NCBI GenBank assembly: GCA_029946065.1
Contig: JAQSDU010000014.1
Location: forward strand, 799,623-863,622
Direction: 5' to 3'
DNA from: Flavobacterium sp.
GTDB lineage: Bacteria > Bacteroidota > Bacteroidia > Flavobacteriales > Flavobacteriaceae
Length of the DNA stretch: 64,000 nucleotides
How positions within the stretch are numbered: position 1 is the first letter of the stretch; each line of letters opens with the position of its first letter. Both the position numbers and the translations under genes were made by a program. Positions 29,354-39,851 of this stretch are shown here, one piece after another. The notes below the pieces were generated by a model. That model was not told the DNA's origin, searched no databases, and saw only the letters and a program-made list of their open reading frames with translations.

Positions 29354-30373
29354 ATGGAAGACAACCTAAAAAGACTAAATAAATTCATCGGCGAAACCGG
29401 TTTCTGCTCACGCCGTGAAGCCGACAAATATATCGAAGACGGCCGCGTGACCATCAACGGTATCGTTCCGGAGCTCGGTACAAAAGTGTCACCTGATGAT
29501 GAAGTCCGCATCGACGGAAAACTCATCCGCGAAAAAAACGAAAAACCCGTTTATCTTGCTTTTAACAAACCGGTTGGGATTGAATGTACGACCAATTTGG
29601 AAGTTCGAGAAAATATCGTCGACTTTATCAATTATCCAAAACGTATTTTCCCAATTGGACGATTGGACAAAGCCAGTGAAGGTTTAATTTTTATGACCAA
29701 TGATGGCGATATCGTCAATAAAATTCTTCGCGCCAGAAACAACCACGAAAAAGAATATACGGTGACCGTTGACAAGCCAATTACGGATCGATTCATTGAA
29801 AAAATGGGCAATGGCATTCCAATCCTCGATACCGTTACACGCAAGTGCAAAGTCGAGCAAATCAGCAAATACATCTTTAAAATTATATTGACGCAAGGCT
29901 TGAACCGTCAAATCCGTCGCATGTGCGAATATTTGGGTTATGAGGTGACGTCGCTCAAAAGAATCCGCATTATCAATATTTCGCTTGATGTCCCGGTTGG
30001 CCGTTACCGCGATTTAACCGATGCCGAAATCCTCGAACTAAACCAACTGATTGAACCGTCGAGTAAAACTGAGGATGCTAGTTTTTCGGGAGAAATGCGT
30101 GCCAGCAGAAACGAACCGAGAGAAGGAAGCCGACCGCAAGACGCAGATCGCAGGCGGCAGCTTTCAGGATTTGGGCGCAAAGACTCACAGGAAAAAAAAC
30201 AAAATGCCCCTTGGAAACGCGACAACAATAACGAATCAACTGAAAGAAAAACAGGTATCTTTAAAGATAAAACGCAACCAGACTCAAGGACACCAGAAAA
30301 CAAATCGACTGGCAGAAAAGTAGAATTTATTAAAAAAGACGATCCCAATTATAAGAAAAAAGGCGATTACTAA
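29354..30373 (+). CDS. S4-domain 23S rRNA pseudouridine synthase (RluF/RluB type) with charged disordered tail
   Basis: [30 protein letters not shown] (S4), [56 protein letters not shown]. Confidence 0.93.
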   Translation: MEDNLKRLNKFIGETGFCSRREADKYIEDGRVTINGIVPELGTKVSPDDEVRIDGKLIREKNEKPVYLAFNKPVGIECTTNLEVRENIVDFINYPKRIFPIGRLDKASEGLIFMTNDGDIVNKILRARNNHEKEYTVTVDKPITDRFIEKMGNGIPILDTVTRKCKVEQISKYIFKIILTQGLNRQIRRMCEYLGYEVTSLKRIRIINISLDVPVGRYRDLTDAEILELNQLIEPSSKTEDASFSGEMRASRNEPREGSRPQDADRRRQLSGFGRKDSQEKKQNAPWKRDNNNESTERKTGIFKDKTQPDSRTPENKSTGRKVEFIKKDDPNYKKKGDY

Positions 30374-30390
30374 AATCAATTATTAGGAAT

Positions 30391-30426
30391 AAAAAAGGCG
30401 CAAAGTAATGTACTTCGCGCCTTTTT
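30391..30426. terminator. Bidirectional terminator between convergent genes
   Basis: aaaaaaggcgcaaagtaatgtacttcgcgccttttt hairpin with A and T flanks. Confidence 0.85.
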
Positions 30427-30443
30427 CCTTTTTGCTGTAAAAC

Positions 30444-31331
30444 TTATTTCTTTGCTTCTCTCCTCTGCTCTCTTGCCAAAAGCGTATTTTTTAACAACAT
30501 TGCAATCGTCATTGGGCCAACCCCACCCGGAACCGGAGTGATATGTGATGCTTTTTTACTTACATTTTCAAAATCTACGTCGCCTGTAATGATGTAACCT
30601 TTTTCAGAAGTTTCATCTGCAACGCGGGTAATTCCAACGTCGATTACTACTGCGCCATCTTTTACCATTTCGGCTTTCAGGTAATTAGGAACGCCCAAAG
30701 CAGTGATAATGATATCTGCTTGGGTTGTGATTTGTGCGATATTTTTGGTATAACTGTGTGTTAGTGTAACGGTTGAGTTTCCTGGAAATCCTTTTCTTCC
30801 CATCAAAATACTCATAGGTCTTCCTACGATATGGCTGCGTCCGATGACGACAGTGTGCTTTCCTTTGGTTTCTACATTGTATCTTTCTAGTAATTCTAAA
30901 ATCCCAAATGGTGTCGCCGGAATAAAAGTGGTCATATCCAAAGCCATCTTTCCAAAATTCTCAGGATGAAAACCGTCAACATCTTTACTTGGATCGATTG
31001 CCATCAAGACTTTTTGTGTATCGATTTGTTCTGGTAACGGCAATTGCACAATGAAACCATCTATATTATCGTCTTCGTTGAGTTCTTTGATTTTTTTGAG
31101 TAGTTCGGTTTCAGAAGTTGTGCTTGGTAATCTTACCATCGTTGATTCAAATCCAACACGTTCGCAGGCTTTGACTTTGCTGCCAACATAAGTTAAACTT
31201 GCGCCATCATTACCGACAATCACGGCAGCAAGGTGCGGCACCTTTTCGCCATTTTTTTTCATCTTATCCACCTGTGCGGTGATTTCGAGTTTGATGTCTT
31301 CTGAAGTTTTTTTTCCGTCGAGTAAAATCAT
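30444..31331 (-). CDS. folD: Bifunctional methylenetetrahydrofolate dehydrogenase/cyclohydrolase
   Basis: VGNDGASLTYVGSKVKACERVGF, DGFIVQLPLPEQID, PSKDVDGFHPENFGKM, VVIGRSHIVGRPMSILM, TPVPGGVGPMTIAMLLKNT. Confidence 0.97.
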   Translation of the reverse strand: MILLDGKKTSEDIKLEITAQVDKMKKNGEKVPHLAAVIVGNDGASLTYVGSKVKACERVGFESTMVRLPSTTSETELLKKIKELNEDDNIDGFIVQLPLPEQIDTQKVLMAIDPSKDVDGFHPENFGKMALDMTTFIPATPFGILELLERYNVETKGKHTVVIGRSHIVGRPMSILMGRKGFPGNSTVTLTHSYTKNIAQITTQADIIITALGVPNYLKAEMVKDGAVVIDVGITRVADETSEKGYIITGDVDFENVSKKASHITPVPGGVGPMTIAMLLKNTLLAREQRREAKK

Positions 31332-31404
31332 GTTTGTTTGGTTATTGGGTTATCTGGTTATTCGCTTTCGGCTAACAAATAACCGAATCCACAAATCGCC
31401 GGTT

Positions 31405-32742
31405 TTATCTCATTCCTTTCATGCCGCCCATCATCTTCATCAGGTTTTTTCCACCCGGACCTTGCATCATTTTCATCATTTTGCTCATCTGATCGAACTG
31501 TTTCATCAGCTGGTTGACTTGCTCTATTTTCGTACCGGAACCTTTTGCAATTCTGGTTTTTCTTTTCATGTCGATCGTTGCCGGTTTGGTTCTTTCGAGC
31601 GGTGTCATCGAATAGATAATGGCTTCAATGTGTTTGAAAGCGTCATCTTCAATCTCAACATCTTTCATGGCTTTTGATGCGCCCGGAATCATTCCGACCA
31701 AATCTTTCATATTACCCATTTTCTTCACTTGCTGAATTTGGGTAAGGAAATCATCAAAACCAAATTCGTTTTTGGCAATTTTCTTTTGTAATTTTCTGGC
31801 TTCTTCTTCGTTGAATTGCTCCTGAGCCCTTTCTACTAAAGACACCACGTCGCCCATTCCAAGAATACGTTCTGCCATACGAACCGGATAAAATACATCA
31901 AGCGCATCCATTTTTTCGCCGGTTCCAACAAATTTGATTGGCTTGTTAACTACCGATTTAATCGAAATAGCGGCACCACCACGTGTATCACCGTCCAATT
32001 TGGTAAGAATTACACCGTCAAAATTTAGTCTGTCGTTGAACGCTTTTGCAGTATTCACCGCGTCTTGTCCTGTCATCGCATCGACAACGAACAAAGTTTC
32101 CTGTGGTTTTAAGGCTTTATGAACGTTTTCTATTTCGGTCATCATCTCTTCATCGACAGCCAAACGGCCGGCAGTATCGACGATTACTACATTGTATCCT
32201 TTTTCTTTTGCATATTTTACTGCGTTGGTTGCAATTTCAACCGGATTATTATTGCCTAATTCAGAATACACTTCAACACCAATTTGATCGCCAACCACGT
32301 GCAATTGGTTGATTGCCGCAGGACGATATACATCACACGCCACCAATAATGGTTTTTTGCCTTTTTTCGTAAGCAGATAATTAGCGAGTTTTCCGGAGAA
32401 AGTTGTTTTACCTGAACCTTGCAAACCTGACATCAAAATGACCGTCGGCGCACCTGAAAGATTGATTCCGGCAACATCGCCGCCCATTAATTCTGTCAGT
32501 TCGTCTTTTACTAATTTAACCAATAATTGGCCTGGCTGTAAAGTTGTCAATACATCCTGACCGATAGCTTTTTCTTTTACTTTAGTAGTAAAATCTTTGG
32601 CGATTTTAAAGTTAACATCGGCATCAAGCAAGGCGCGGCGCACTTCCTTTAAAGTTTCCGCAACGTTTACTTCGGTGATTTTCCCGTGACCTTTTAATAT
32701 GTGGAAAGCTTTATCGAGCTTATCGCTTAAATTATCAAACAT
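31405..32742 (-). CDS. ffh: Signal recognition particle protein
   Basis: MFDNLSDKLDKAFHILKGHGKITE, GLQGSGKTTFSGKLA, DTAGRLAVDE, Met-rich M domain GSGTKIEQVNQLMKQFDQMSKMMKMMQGPGGKNLMKMMGGMKGMR. Confidence 0.97.
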   Translation of the reverse strand: MFDNLSDKLDKAFHILKGHGKITEVNVAETLKEVRRALLDADVNFKIAKDFTTKVKEKAIGQDVLTTLQPGQLLVKLVKDELTELMGGDVAGINLSGAPTVILMSGLQGSGKTTFSGKLANYLLTKKGKKPLLVACDVYRPAAINQLHVVGDQIGVEVYSELGNNNPVEIATNAVKYAKEKGYNVVIVDTAGRLAVDEEMMTEIENVHKALKPQETLFVVDAMTGQDAVNTAKAFNDRLNFDGVILTKLDGDTRGGAAISIKSVVNKPIKFVGTGEKMDALDVFYPVRMAERILGMGDVVSLVERAQEQFNEEEARKLQKKIAKNEFGFDDFLTQIQQVKKMGNMKDLVGMIPGASKAMKDVEIEDDAFKHIEAIIYSMTPLERTKPATIDMKRKTRIAKGSGTKIEQVNQLMKQFDQMSKMMKMMQGPGGKNLMKMMGGMKGMR

Positions 32743-32872
32743 AATTTTGTGTTTTTGAAGCTGCAAAGATAAGGGTAATTAGCGAATTAGAAAATTAGCA
32801 AATTAGATAATTTTCTAATAAAGGACGTTTCTTTGCAACCTTGAGCCCGTTACGCTATCGCTTGGACCTTAT

Positions 32873-32900
32873 TAAAAAAAACCAGCCCTTTCAGGCTGGT
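32873..32900 (-). terminator. Rho-independent terminator for the LamG lipoprotein gene
   Basis: accagcc-ctttca-ggctggt with A-tract on + strand (T-tract on minus). Confidence 0.8.
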
Positions 32901-32933
32901 CAAACAAACTTAAATTAACTATCTAACAACTAA

Positions 32934-34331
32934 CTATTGTACACATGTATTGTTATCGCCGTCGAGATTGAACAATGTCTGCACATCTTCGGCAGAAAGT
33001 GTCTTGCGATAAACCCTTAAATCATCAATATATCCTTTGAAATGTTTTCCTATCACGTAATTACCGAACCACTCTCCAATATCCAAGGTTGGCATGATCG
33101 TACTAAAACGCAGTGCTCCGTCCCTATATAATTTTACGGTATTTCCCGGCGCAACAGTAACGACAAAATGATGCCAGTTTTGGGTATCGGCAGTAAGGTT
33201 AGGATCATTTGACCATTCAGAATCAAAGATGCCTTGCGAAAATTGCCCGAAATATGGCGCGTTAGTATATCCTACTATGAATCCTGAATCGCAATTGCAA
33301 TCATTTGATTTCTCAAAAATCCTATCAGGCGAAATATTATCTATCAATTGTTGGCGGAACCATAAGCTAACCGTAATCGAATCGCCTTGCTTCAAGTGAT
33401 TCATATCTGTTTCAGCAATCGTTAAAACATCAGACTCTTGTCCGCTCATCGAAAGTGCACTATTGGCATTGCCATCTCTGTCAGTAACAAATGTTGGCGA
33501 AAAATTATCGCTAAACACCGCATCTTCATAACTTATTAAATCCTTGGCTTCATTAGCGAAAGGCATATATACAATAAGTCCGTTTATCAATATATTCGGA
33601 TTCGAGCACGGATTGATCATTGGAAAACATTCTGCTATCGCTGCCTGAATCGCCTCGTTGAGTTCATCATTATTATTAATAACAAGGGTTTGTCCATCAG
33701 ACTTGTTTACCGAAATAGGATAATCGATAGCATAATAATCTGCCGCTTGTAAATTGGACAAGAAACCCAACATCTCTAGATTATTTTCGATATTGTAGGT
33801 ATTAGCCAACTGAAAATCGCTATCGTAATTGAAAACCGTAATTGGATAATTAAAGTTAATACATGTTATACTGTCCGGAGCTGGATCAGATTGACAATTG
33901 TTGCGCAATTCTTGCAATTCATTGTGGTTTTGAAGCACGACTTCTGTACCATTCTGGAGAATAGCCGTGACGGGAAAAATAAGTGTGTAATAATCAAGCG
34001 GATACTGAAGATCACCAATAATACTACTTGCAATTGCCAGCTGCGTTTCATTGGTGACTTGTTGTGTAAATTCATTTGCAGAATCTCCTTGATTATCATG
34101 CACAAAAATCGAAAAAGGCATTTTTAGATGAGCGCAATTGGTACTGTCAACAGCAAAATCATTATCGGTAGTATTACTCGCAATTCTAACGAAAAGCGTT
34201 GTCAAATCTGAGGTTAGCCTAAGGTTCTGAGGGTTTTGTTCAGCAATTTCAGTATCTTCACTTTGGCAAGAGACAATAAAAATTGTAGCCAGCAATAATA
34301 AGGAAAAAAGTAACTTTAGGTGTTTTTTCAT
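32934..34331 (-). CDS. Lipoprotein with two tandem repeated domains plus C-terminal LamG/concanavalin-like domain
   Basis: MKKHLKLLFSLLLLATIFIVSCQSED lipobox; GDSITVSLWFRQQ...WHHFVVTVAPGNTVKLYRDG...IDDLRVYRKTLSAEDVQTLFN. Confidence 0.85.
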   Translation of the reverse strand: MKKHLKLLFSLLLLATIFIVSCQSEDTEIAEQNPQNLRLTSDLTTLFVRIASNTTDNDFAVDSTNCAHLKMPFSIFVHDNQGDSANEFTQQVTNETQLAIASSIIGDLQYPLDYYTLIFPVTAILQNGTEVVLQNHNELQELRNNCQSDPAPDSITCINFNYPITVFNYDSDFQLANTYNIENNLEMLGFLSNLQAADYYAIDYPISVNKSDGQTLVINNNDELNEAIQAAIAECFPMINPCSNPNILINGLIVYMPFANEAKDLISYEDAVFSDNFSPTFVTDRDGNANSALSMSGQESDVLTIAETDMNHLKQGDSITVSLWFRQQLIDNISPDRIFEKSNDCNCDSGFIVGYTNAPYFGQFSQGIFDSEWSNDPNLTADTQNWHHFVVTVAPGNTVKLYRDGALRFSTIMPTLDIGEWFGNYVIGKHFKGYIDDLRVYRKTLSAEDVQTLFNLDGDNNTCVQ

Positions 34332-34469
34332 TGCAAAAATCAGGTGGAATTTATTACAAAACAGACAATAAACGCTTTACCCTACTTTAGACATGATTTT
34401 TTTGACAAATGCAGTTAAATGACAAATTAAAAGTAGGGTTTTTAACTTTACAAATGTTAACTAAAGTCA

Positions 34470-34477
34470 TATCTTTA
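34470..34477 (+). promoter_or_regulatory. Putative -7 element (TATCTTTA, one mismatch) for ECF sigma gene
   Basis: 20 nt upstream of ATG 34498. Confidence 0.3.
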
Positions 34478-34497
34478 CAATAAAATTAAAAATAAAT

Positions 34498-35019
34498 ATG
34501 TCTGAAAAGGCTTCATCGCAAAGCGTTTGTGAGGAAAATATATTTTCTTCATTGTTTGAAAGTAACATAAAGACACTGCGCAATTATTTGTTCTATAAAT
34601 TCGGTAATGAAGAGCAGGCGAATGACATAGCACAAGAAGCTTTTATAAAATTATGGGAAAATTGCGCTGCCGTGCCCTTTGAAAAAGCCAAATCATTTTT
34701 ATATACTGTCGCCAATAATGCCACGCTGAATCAAATTGCTCACCAAAAGGTCGTTTTGCAATATGCCAAAAATTCAGTTTCGCGCGAAGCAACTTCACAC
34801 AGTCCAGAGTTTCTTTTTGAAGAAGAAGAATTTCGCATAAAACTTCAAAAAGCGATTGGCAATCTTACCGAAGGACAACGCACAGCTTTCCTGCTGCACC
34901 GCATTGAAGGCAAAAAATACCATGAAATTGCCGTATTATTAGACCTTAGCGTAAAAGCCGTTGAAAAACGAATTTCGGGCGCGCTGTTTTCGCTCAGAAA
35001 AGAAATAGGCAACTTATAG
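34498..35019 (+). CDS. ECF RNA polymerase sigma factor (FecI-like)
   Basis: ANDIAQEAFIKLWENCAAVPFEKAKSFLYTVANNATLNQIAHQK; TEGQRTAFLLHRIEGKKYHEIAVLLDLSVKAVEKRISGAL. Confidence 0.93.
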   Translation: MSEKASSQSVCEENIFSSLFESNIKTLRNYLFYKFGNEEQANDIAQEAFIKLWENCAAVPFEKAKSFLYTVANNATLNQIAHQKVVLQYAKNSVSREATSHSPEFLFEEEEFRIKLQKAIGNLTEGQRTAFLLHRIEGKKYHEIAVLLDLSVKAVEKRISGALFSLRKEIGNL

Positions 35020-35063
35020 TAGGGTTTTAATCGACTCAATTGTTCTAAACAAAAGCATAATTT

Positions 35064-35969
35064 ATGAAAGAGGAAAATGAATTGGCCAAATGGCTTGCCG
35101 GAGAAATGTCTGAAGAAGCACTTCAGCAGTTCCGCCAAACGCCTGAATTTGCCACTTATGAGAAAATTGCAGCCTATTCTACTGAATTAAAAGCCCCGGA
35201 ATTTGATTCTAAAAAAATCTACAGCAACGTTATTTCCCAACCAAAAAAGGTTGTAAAAATTGTACCGATTACAACCTGGATTTTAAGAGTTGCGGCCGTA
35301 TTGGTGATTGGATTAGCTATATTCTACGGCACCACAAATTTTGCAACAAACAGCGAATTGGCATTGACCGGAAAAACAACTTCATTTTCATTACCGGATG
35401 ATTCTCAAGTTGTCTTGAATTCCGGTTCAGAAATTCAATATAAAAAATGGAATTGGAACAATAACAGGCAACTCGACCTCAATGGCGAAGCGTTTTTTAA
35501 AGTTGCAAAAGGAAAAACTTTTGATGTGAACACCAGCCTCGGAAAAGTAACTGTTGTTGGGACACAATTCAGTGTAAAAAACCGAAACGACCGCTTTGAA
35601 GTTGAATGTTTTGAAGGAAAAGTTTGCGTAAGCTCTAAAGACGGTAAACTTTTTACTATGATTGGAAAAGGACAAATTCTGGTATTTGAAAATGGAAAAT
35701 CAATTCCCGCAGCCGCAACAAATTCAAACAAACCTTTATGGGTACAAGATGGAATACGTATTATTTCGCTGCCGCTAAATGAGATTATTAATGAAATCGA
35801 ACGCGATTATGCAATAAAAATAGACAATAAGCTGTTATTATCTTCAGAAAAATTCACGGGAATTCTCCCGAAAAACAATCTCGAAACTGCATTGAAAATT
35901 TTAGGGGAAAGCTATGGTTTTACCTACACTTTGATAGGAAAAGACAAAGTTGAATTGACTCAAAAATAA
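35064..35969 (+). CDS. FecR-like anti-sigma factor
   Basis: TM, FSLPDDSQVVLNSGSEIQYKKWNWNNNRQLDLNGEAFFKVAKGKTFDVNTSLGKVTVVGTQFSVKNR. Confidence 0.93.
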   Translation: MKEENELAKWLAGEMSEEALQQFRQTPEFATYEKIAAYSTELKAPEFDSKKIYSNVISQPKKVVKIVPITTWILRVAAVLVIGLAIFYGTTNFATNSELALTGKTTSFSLPDDSQVVLNSGSEIQYKKWNWNNNRQLDLNGEAFFKVAKGKTFDVNTSLGKVTVVGTQFSVKNRNDRFEVECFEGKVCVSSKDGKLFTMIGKGQILVFENGKSIPAAATNSNKPLWVQDGIRIISLPLNEIINEIERDYAIKIDNKLLLSSEKFTGILPKNNLETALKILGESYGFTYTLIGKDKVELTQK

Positions 35970-36010
35970 CAGGTTTCCTGCATCGGTGCTACGTTAAAAT
36001 GCTATAGATC

Positions 36011-38329
36011 TTGCGAAACAAATGCTTATTATTGCTTTTTGCACTTCTCATTTTTCAGTCGGTTTCGGCTCAAAAACCAGGGACTGTTTCGCTCTTGAAA
36101 GAGATTCTAATCAACATTGAGAAACAACACAAGGTAACTTTTAATTATCTTGACGAACAGATTACGACCTATAGCCTTGTTCCTCCAAAAAACTCATTTT
36201 CTTTACAGCAGAAATTAAATTACCTGAAACTCAAAACCGGGCTCAACTTCGCTATTATTAACGGACAGTCGATTAGTATTTCAAAGCCAATTCGGGAAAA
36301 ATCGCCGGAAATAGCCACAGATAGTGTGCCCGAAATACTTAAAGAAGTCGCAATTGAAGGCTATCTTACCACAGGAATCAACAAAAGAACCGATGGTGCG
36401 TTTCGCGTAAATCCAAAGAAATATGGCATTTTACCCGGATTGACGACACCCGACATTTTGCAAACCATGCAGCAAATTCCGGGAATCATGAGTGTAGATG
36501 AAACAATTTCCAACATCAATATCAGAGGTGGCACACATGATCAAAATTTGTTTACTTGGAATGGTGTACGCATGTTCCAGACAGGACATTTCTTCGGGCT
36601 GATTTCAGCATTCAACCCTTTACCTGCACAGGAAGTGAACATTTATAAAAACGGCAGCAGTGCTTTTTTCGGCGAAAGTGTTTCAGGAGTTGTAGCTATT
36701 TCTACCAAAACCGATTCGATTGAAAAGAGCAATTCGGCATTTGAGACCGATATGATCAGTACCGCCTTTTATTCCAAAATAAAAACTTCCAAAAAATCAT
36801 CATTCCTTATTTCAGGAAGGCGTTCCTATACCGATATTTTTTCGACACCAACCTATGACGCCTATAGTGACCGGATATTCCAAAATACCATTATTACTGA
36901 TATGAATGGCGTAGAAAACACCACTTATAAGTCTAAAAAAACATTTTATTTTTATGATTTTTCCTCGCAATACCAACAAAAAATCGGAAAAAAAAGCGAA
37001 TTGACACTAGATATTATTGCAGTTTACAATTTTCTAGATATTTTTCAACGCAACGATGTTGACACCACTTCCAGGAACAGCGAATTGCGGCAACACAATT
37101 ATGGCGCAAATTTAAATTGGAAAATCAATTGGAATGATGTCAACAGTACCAATATCAATGCCTATAATTCCAATTACAAGCTTGATGCTACAAACGAAGC
37201 AATAGAAAATGATCAGGAATTAAACCAAAAAAACGCCATTAAGGATATAGGGCTTCATATCGAAAATCATCACGAACTCAACGAAAATATAAGCATCAAT
37301 AACGGCTACCAATACCATGAAATCAGCATTACCGATTATGAAAGGATCAATAATCCACTGTTTGCCAGAAGGACGAGGGATGTTTTGAGAACCCACGCCG
37401 TTATTTTGGAAACGGTAATGAAATCTGTTGACAATAAGACATTTGTAAAAGCTGGACTTCGCACTAATTATATAGAAGACTTCAATCTTTTGCTTTTTGA
37501 GCCAAGATTATTGATAAGCCATCAACTGTCAAATCAGGTCACTTTTGAAATGTCGGGTGAAGTGAAAAGCCAAACGGCATCACAAGTAATCGATTTACAG
37601 CAAGACTTTTTAGGGATTGAAAAACGAAGATGGACATTGGCCAACAATGCAGATAAGCCCATACAAAAAAGTGCACAGATTGCTGCAGGTTATACTTTTA
37701 AAAGCAAAAGTTGGCTTGTAACACTTGACAATTATTACAAAAAAGTCACCGGGATCATGAGCCGAAGCCAGTCGTTTCAGAACCAATTGGAGTATTTAAA
37801 ACTGAACGGCAGTTATTCTGTCTTGGGAACGGAATTGCTCGTACAGAAGAATTTTGGAAACTTCCATGCATGGCTTTGCTACAGTTTCAGCCAGAATAAA
37901 TACAAATTTGACAAATACTATCTTCCCGATTTTGCTAGTAATTTTGATGTATCGCAGACATTTTCTGTTGCAACAGTTTATGATCGGAAAAACTTTAAAA
38001 TTGCACTAGGTAGTAAGTGGTACACAGGTAAACCGGAAACAACGCCTAAATCGGAAGAATTGGTTCAAAATGGGTCACAAATCGATTATAACAGCCCCAA
38101 TAATAAAAATTTGGGTGATTATTTTCAAGTCAATTTTTCTACTTCATACCAGTGGCCGCTAAACAAGAAAAGTACCATGAGAGCTAGTTTCTCAATCCTG
38201 AATTTACTCAACAGAAAAAACATCATCAATCGTTATTATCGTATCAATGAAACGGATAATGCGATTGAAACTGTGAATACTTTTTCGTTGGAACGAACAC
38301 CAAATCTGAGTGTGAAGATTACCTTCTAA
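36011..38329 (+). CDS. TonB-dependent receptor with N-terminal STN-like domain
   Basis: Signal peptide; IPGIMSVDETISNINIRGGTHDQNLFTWNGVRMFQTGHFFGLISAFNPLPAQEVNIYKNGSSAFFGESVSGVVAIST plug; C-terminal beta-barrel ending in F. Confidence 0.9.
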   Translation: MRNKCLLLLFALLIFQSVSAQKPGTVSLLKEILINIEKQHKVTFNYLDEQITTYSLVPPKNSFSLQQKLNYLKLKTGLNFAIINGQSISISKPIREKSPEIATDSVPEILKEVAIEGYLTTGINKRTDGAFRVNPKKYGILPGLTTPDILQTMQQIPGIMSVDETISNINIRGGTHDQNLFTWNGVRMFQTGHFFGLISAFNPLPAQEVNIYKNGSSAFFGESVSGVVAISTKTDSIEKSNSAFETDMISTAFYSKIKTSKKSSFLISGRRSYTDIFSTPTYDAYSDRIFQNTIITDMNGVENTTYKSKKTFYFYDFSSQYQQKIGKKSELTLDIIAVYNFLDIFQRNDVDTTSRNSELRQHNYGANLNWKINWNDVNSTNINAYNSNYKLDATNEAIENDQELNQKNAIKDIGLHIENHHELNENISINNGYQYHEISITDYERINNPLFARRTRDVLRTHAVILETVMKSVDNKTFVKAGLRTNYIEDFNLLLFEPRLLISHQLSNQVTFEMSGEVKSQTASQVIDLQQDFLGIEKRRWTLANNADKPIQKSAQIAAGYTFKSKSWLVTLDNYYKKVTGIMSRSQSFQNQLEYLKLNGSYSVLGTELLVQKNFGNFHAWLCYSFSQNKYKFDKYYLPDFASNFDVSQTFSVATVYDRKNFKIALGSKWYTGKPETTPKSEELVQNGSQIDYNSPNNKNLGDYFQVNFSTSYQWPLNKKSTMRASFSILNLLNRKNIINRYYRINETDNAIETVNTFSLERTPNLSVKITF

Positions 38330-38333
38330 ATTT

Positions 38334-39851
38334 TTAGAACTGAAAATAAATAAACGGTTGCGGTCCGCTGGTTGCAGTTGCATAAATTAACCAGTACGTC
38401 AGCGCCAGCACAAATGCTTTCACTACAATCGGGCAACTGTCGAACGCAGATTTCAGGAATCCAATTACTTTTGAAGGCAGGAAATGCCATAAATAACCAA
38501 TCAGCATCACCAAAAATACATTTTTGTAACCTTGCATTATCACCAACCATTCGTTAACGTGAAATTGCAATTGACCGATATTATTGATGACATCAAAAGC
38601 CGTGGTAAAATCTTTGGCACGGAAAAATATCCAGCAAAAAACCACAAAATGAAAAGTCAAAATAACACTTATGAACCAAGTGAGTTTGTTTTTTGGTAAG
38701 CGTAAATAATCCTTGAAAAATCTTTCTATGACCAAAGCCGTTCCGTGTAAAACGCCCCAAATCACAAATTTCCATGACGCACCGTGCCATAATCCGCCGA
38801 GCAACATCGTAAGGAATAAATTCACGTACATACGAAATTTTCCTTTTCGATTGCCGCCAAGCGAAATGTATAAATAATCACGAAGCCAAGTGGACAATGA
38901 AATGTGCCATCTGCGCCAGAATTCCGTAATCGAAGCCGATTTGTATGGCGTACGGAAATTCACCGACAAGCGGAAACCCATCAACAATGCAATTCCAATC
39001 GCCATATCAGAATAACCAGAAAAGTCACAGTAAATCTGAATCGTATAACCATATGAAGCCATTAAATTTTCGAAAGCCGTGTAACTATTTGGCGCATCGA
39101 AAACACGATCGACGAAATTGAGCGAAATATAATCGGATATAAAAGTCTTTTTGATCAAACCGCCGATAATCAGGAATAATGCCGAGTTGACATCTTCTCG
39201 TGTAAGGTTCAGCTTTTTATAAATCTGCGGAATGAATTCTGAAGCGCGCACAATCGGTCCAGCGACGAGTTGTGGGAAAAACGACACAAAAAACATATAA
39301 TCAAGAATGTTCTTGGTTGGCTGTAATTCCTTGCGATAAATATCGATAATATAACTCATGGACTGGAACGTGTAGAATGAAATTCCAACCGGCAGCAACA
39401 CTTTATCGATCATATAATTCGAACCGGAAATTTCATTATAATTGTCGACTATGAACGTTGAATACTTAAAATAACCAAGAAAAGTAAGGTTCAAGATGAC
39501 GCTGATAACGAGGTAAAACTTGCGGTAACCTTCAAGCACTTCTTCGTATAAAAGTTTCGCCAAATTATAATCGGCAACGCCAGAACATACTAAGAGCAGG
39601 AAATAAATACCGCTTGATTTATAATAGAAAAACAATGAAAACGCAAAAACATACAAATTCCGAAGGTGGAACGTTCTAACTTTTGTCGTCATGATATACA
39701 ACGGATAAAAAACCAAGAACAAGCCCAAAAACAATGGCGTATTGAATAAAATCGGCGCTTTTGGATCGTAGGTAAACCAACTTTCCATTTGGTGCACGGT
39801 GATATTCCCGAACACCGACGTAAACCAATGTTGTAAATCTGTTAAAGCCAT
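38334..39851 (-). CDS. MBOAT family O-acyltransferase (AlgI-like)
   Basis: SITEFWRRWHISLSTWLRDYLYISLGGNRKG, LLGGLWHGASWKFVIWGVLHG. Confidence 0.93.
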   Translation of the reverse strand: MALTDLQHWFTSVFGNITVHQMESWFTYDPKAPILFNTPLFLGLFLVFYPLYIMTTKVRTFHLRNLYVFAFSLFFYYKSSGIYFLLLVCSGVADYNLAKLLYEEVLEGYRKFYLVISVILNLTFLGYFKYSTFIVDNYNEISGSNYMIDKVLLPVGISFYTFQSMSYIIDIYRKELQPTKNILDYMFFVSFFPQLVAGPIVRASEFIPQIYKKLNLTREDVNSALFLIIGGLIKKTFISDYISLNFVDRVFDAPNSYTAFENLMASYGYTIQIYCDFSGYSDMAIGIALLMGFRLSVNFRTPYKSASITEFWRRWHISLSTWLRDYLYISLGGNRKGKFRMYVNLFLTMLLGGLWHGASWKFVIWGVLHGTALVIERFFKDYLRLPKNKLTWFISVILTFHFVVFCWIFFRAKDFTTAFDVINNIGQLQFHVNEWLVIMQGYKNVFLVMLIGYLWHFLPSKVIGFLKSAFDSCPIVVKAFVLALTYWLIYATATSGPQPFIYFQF

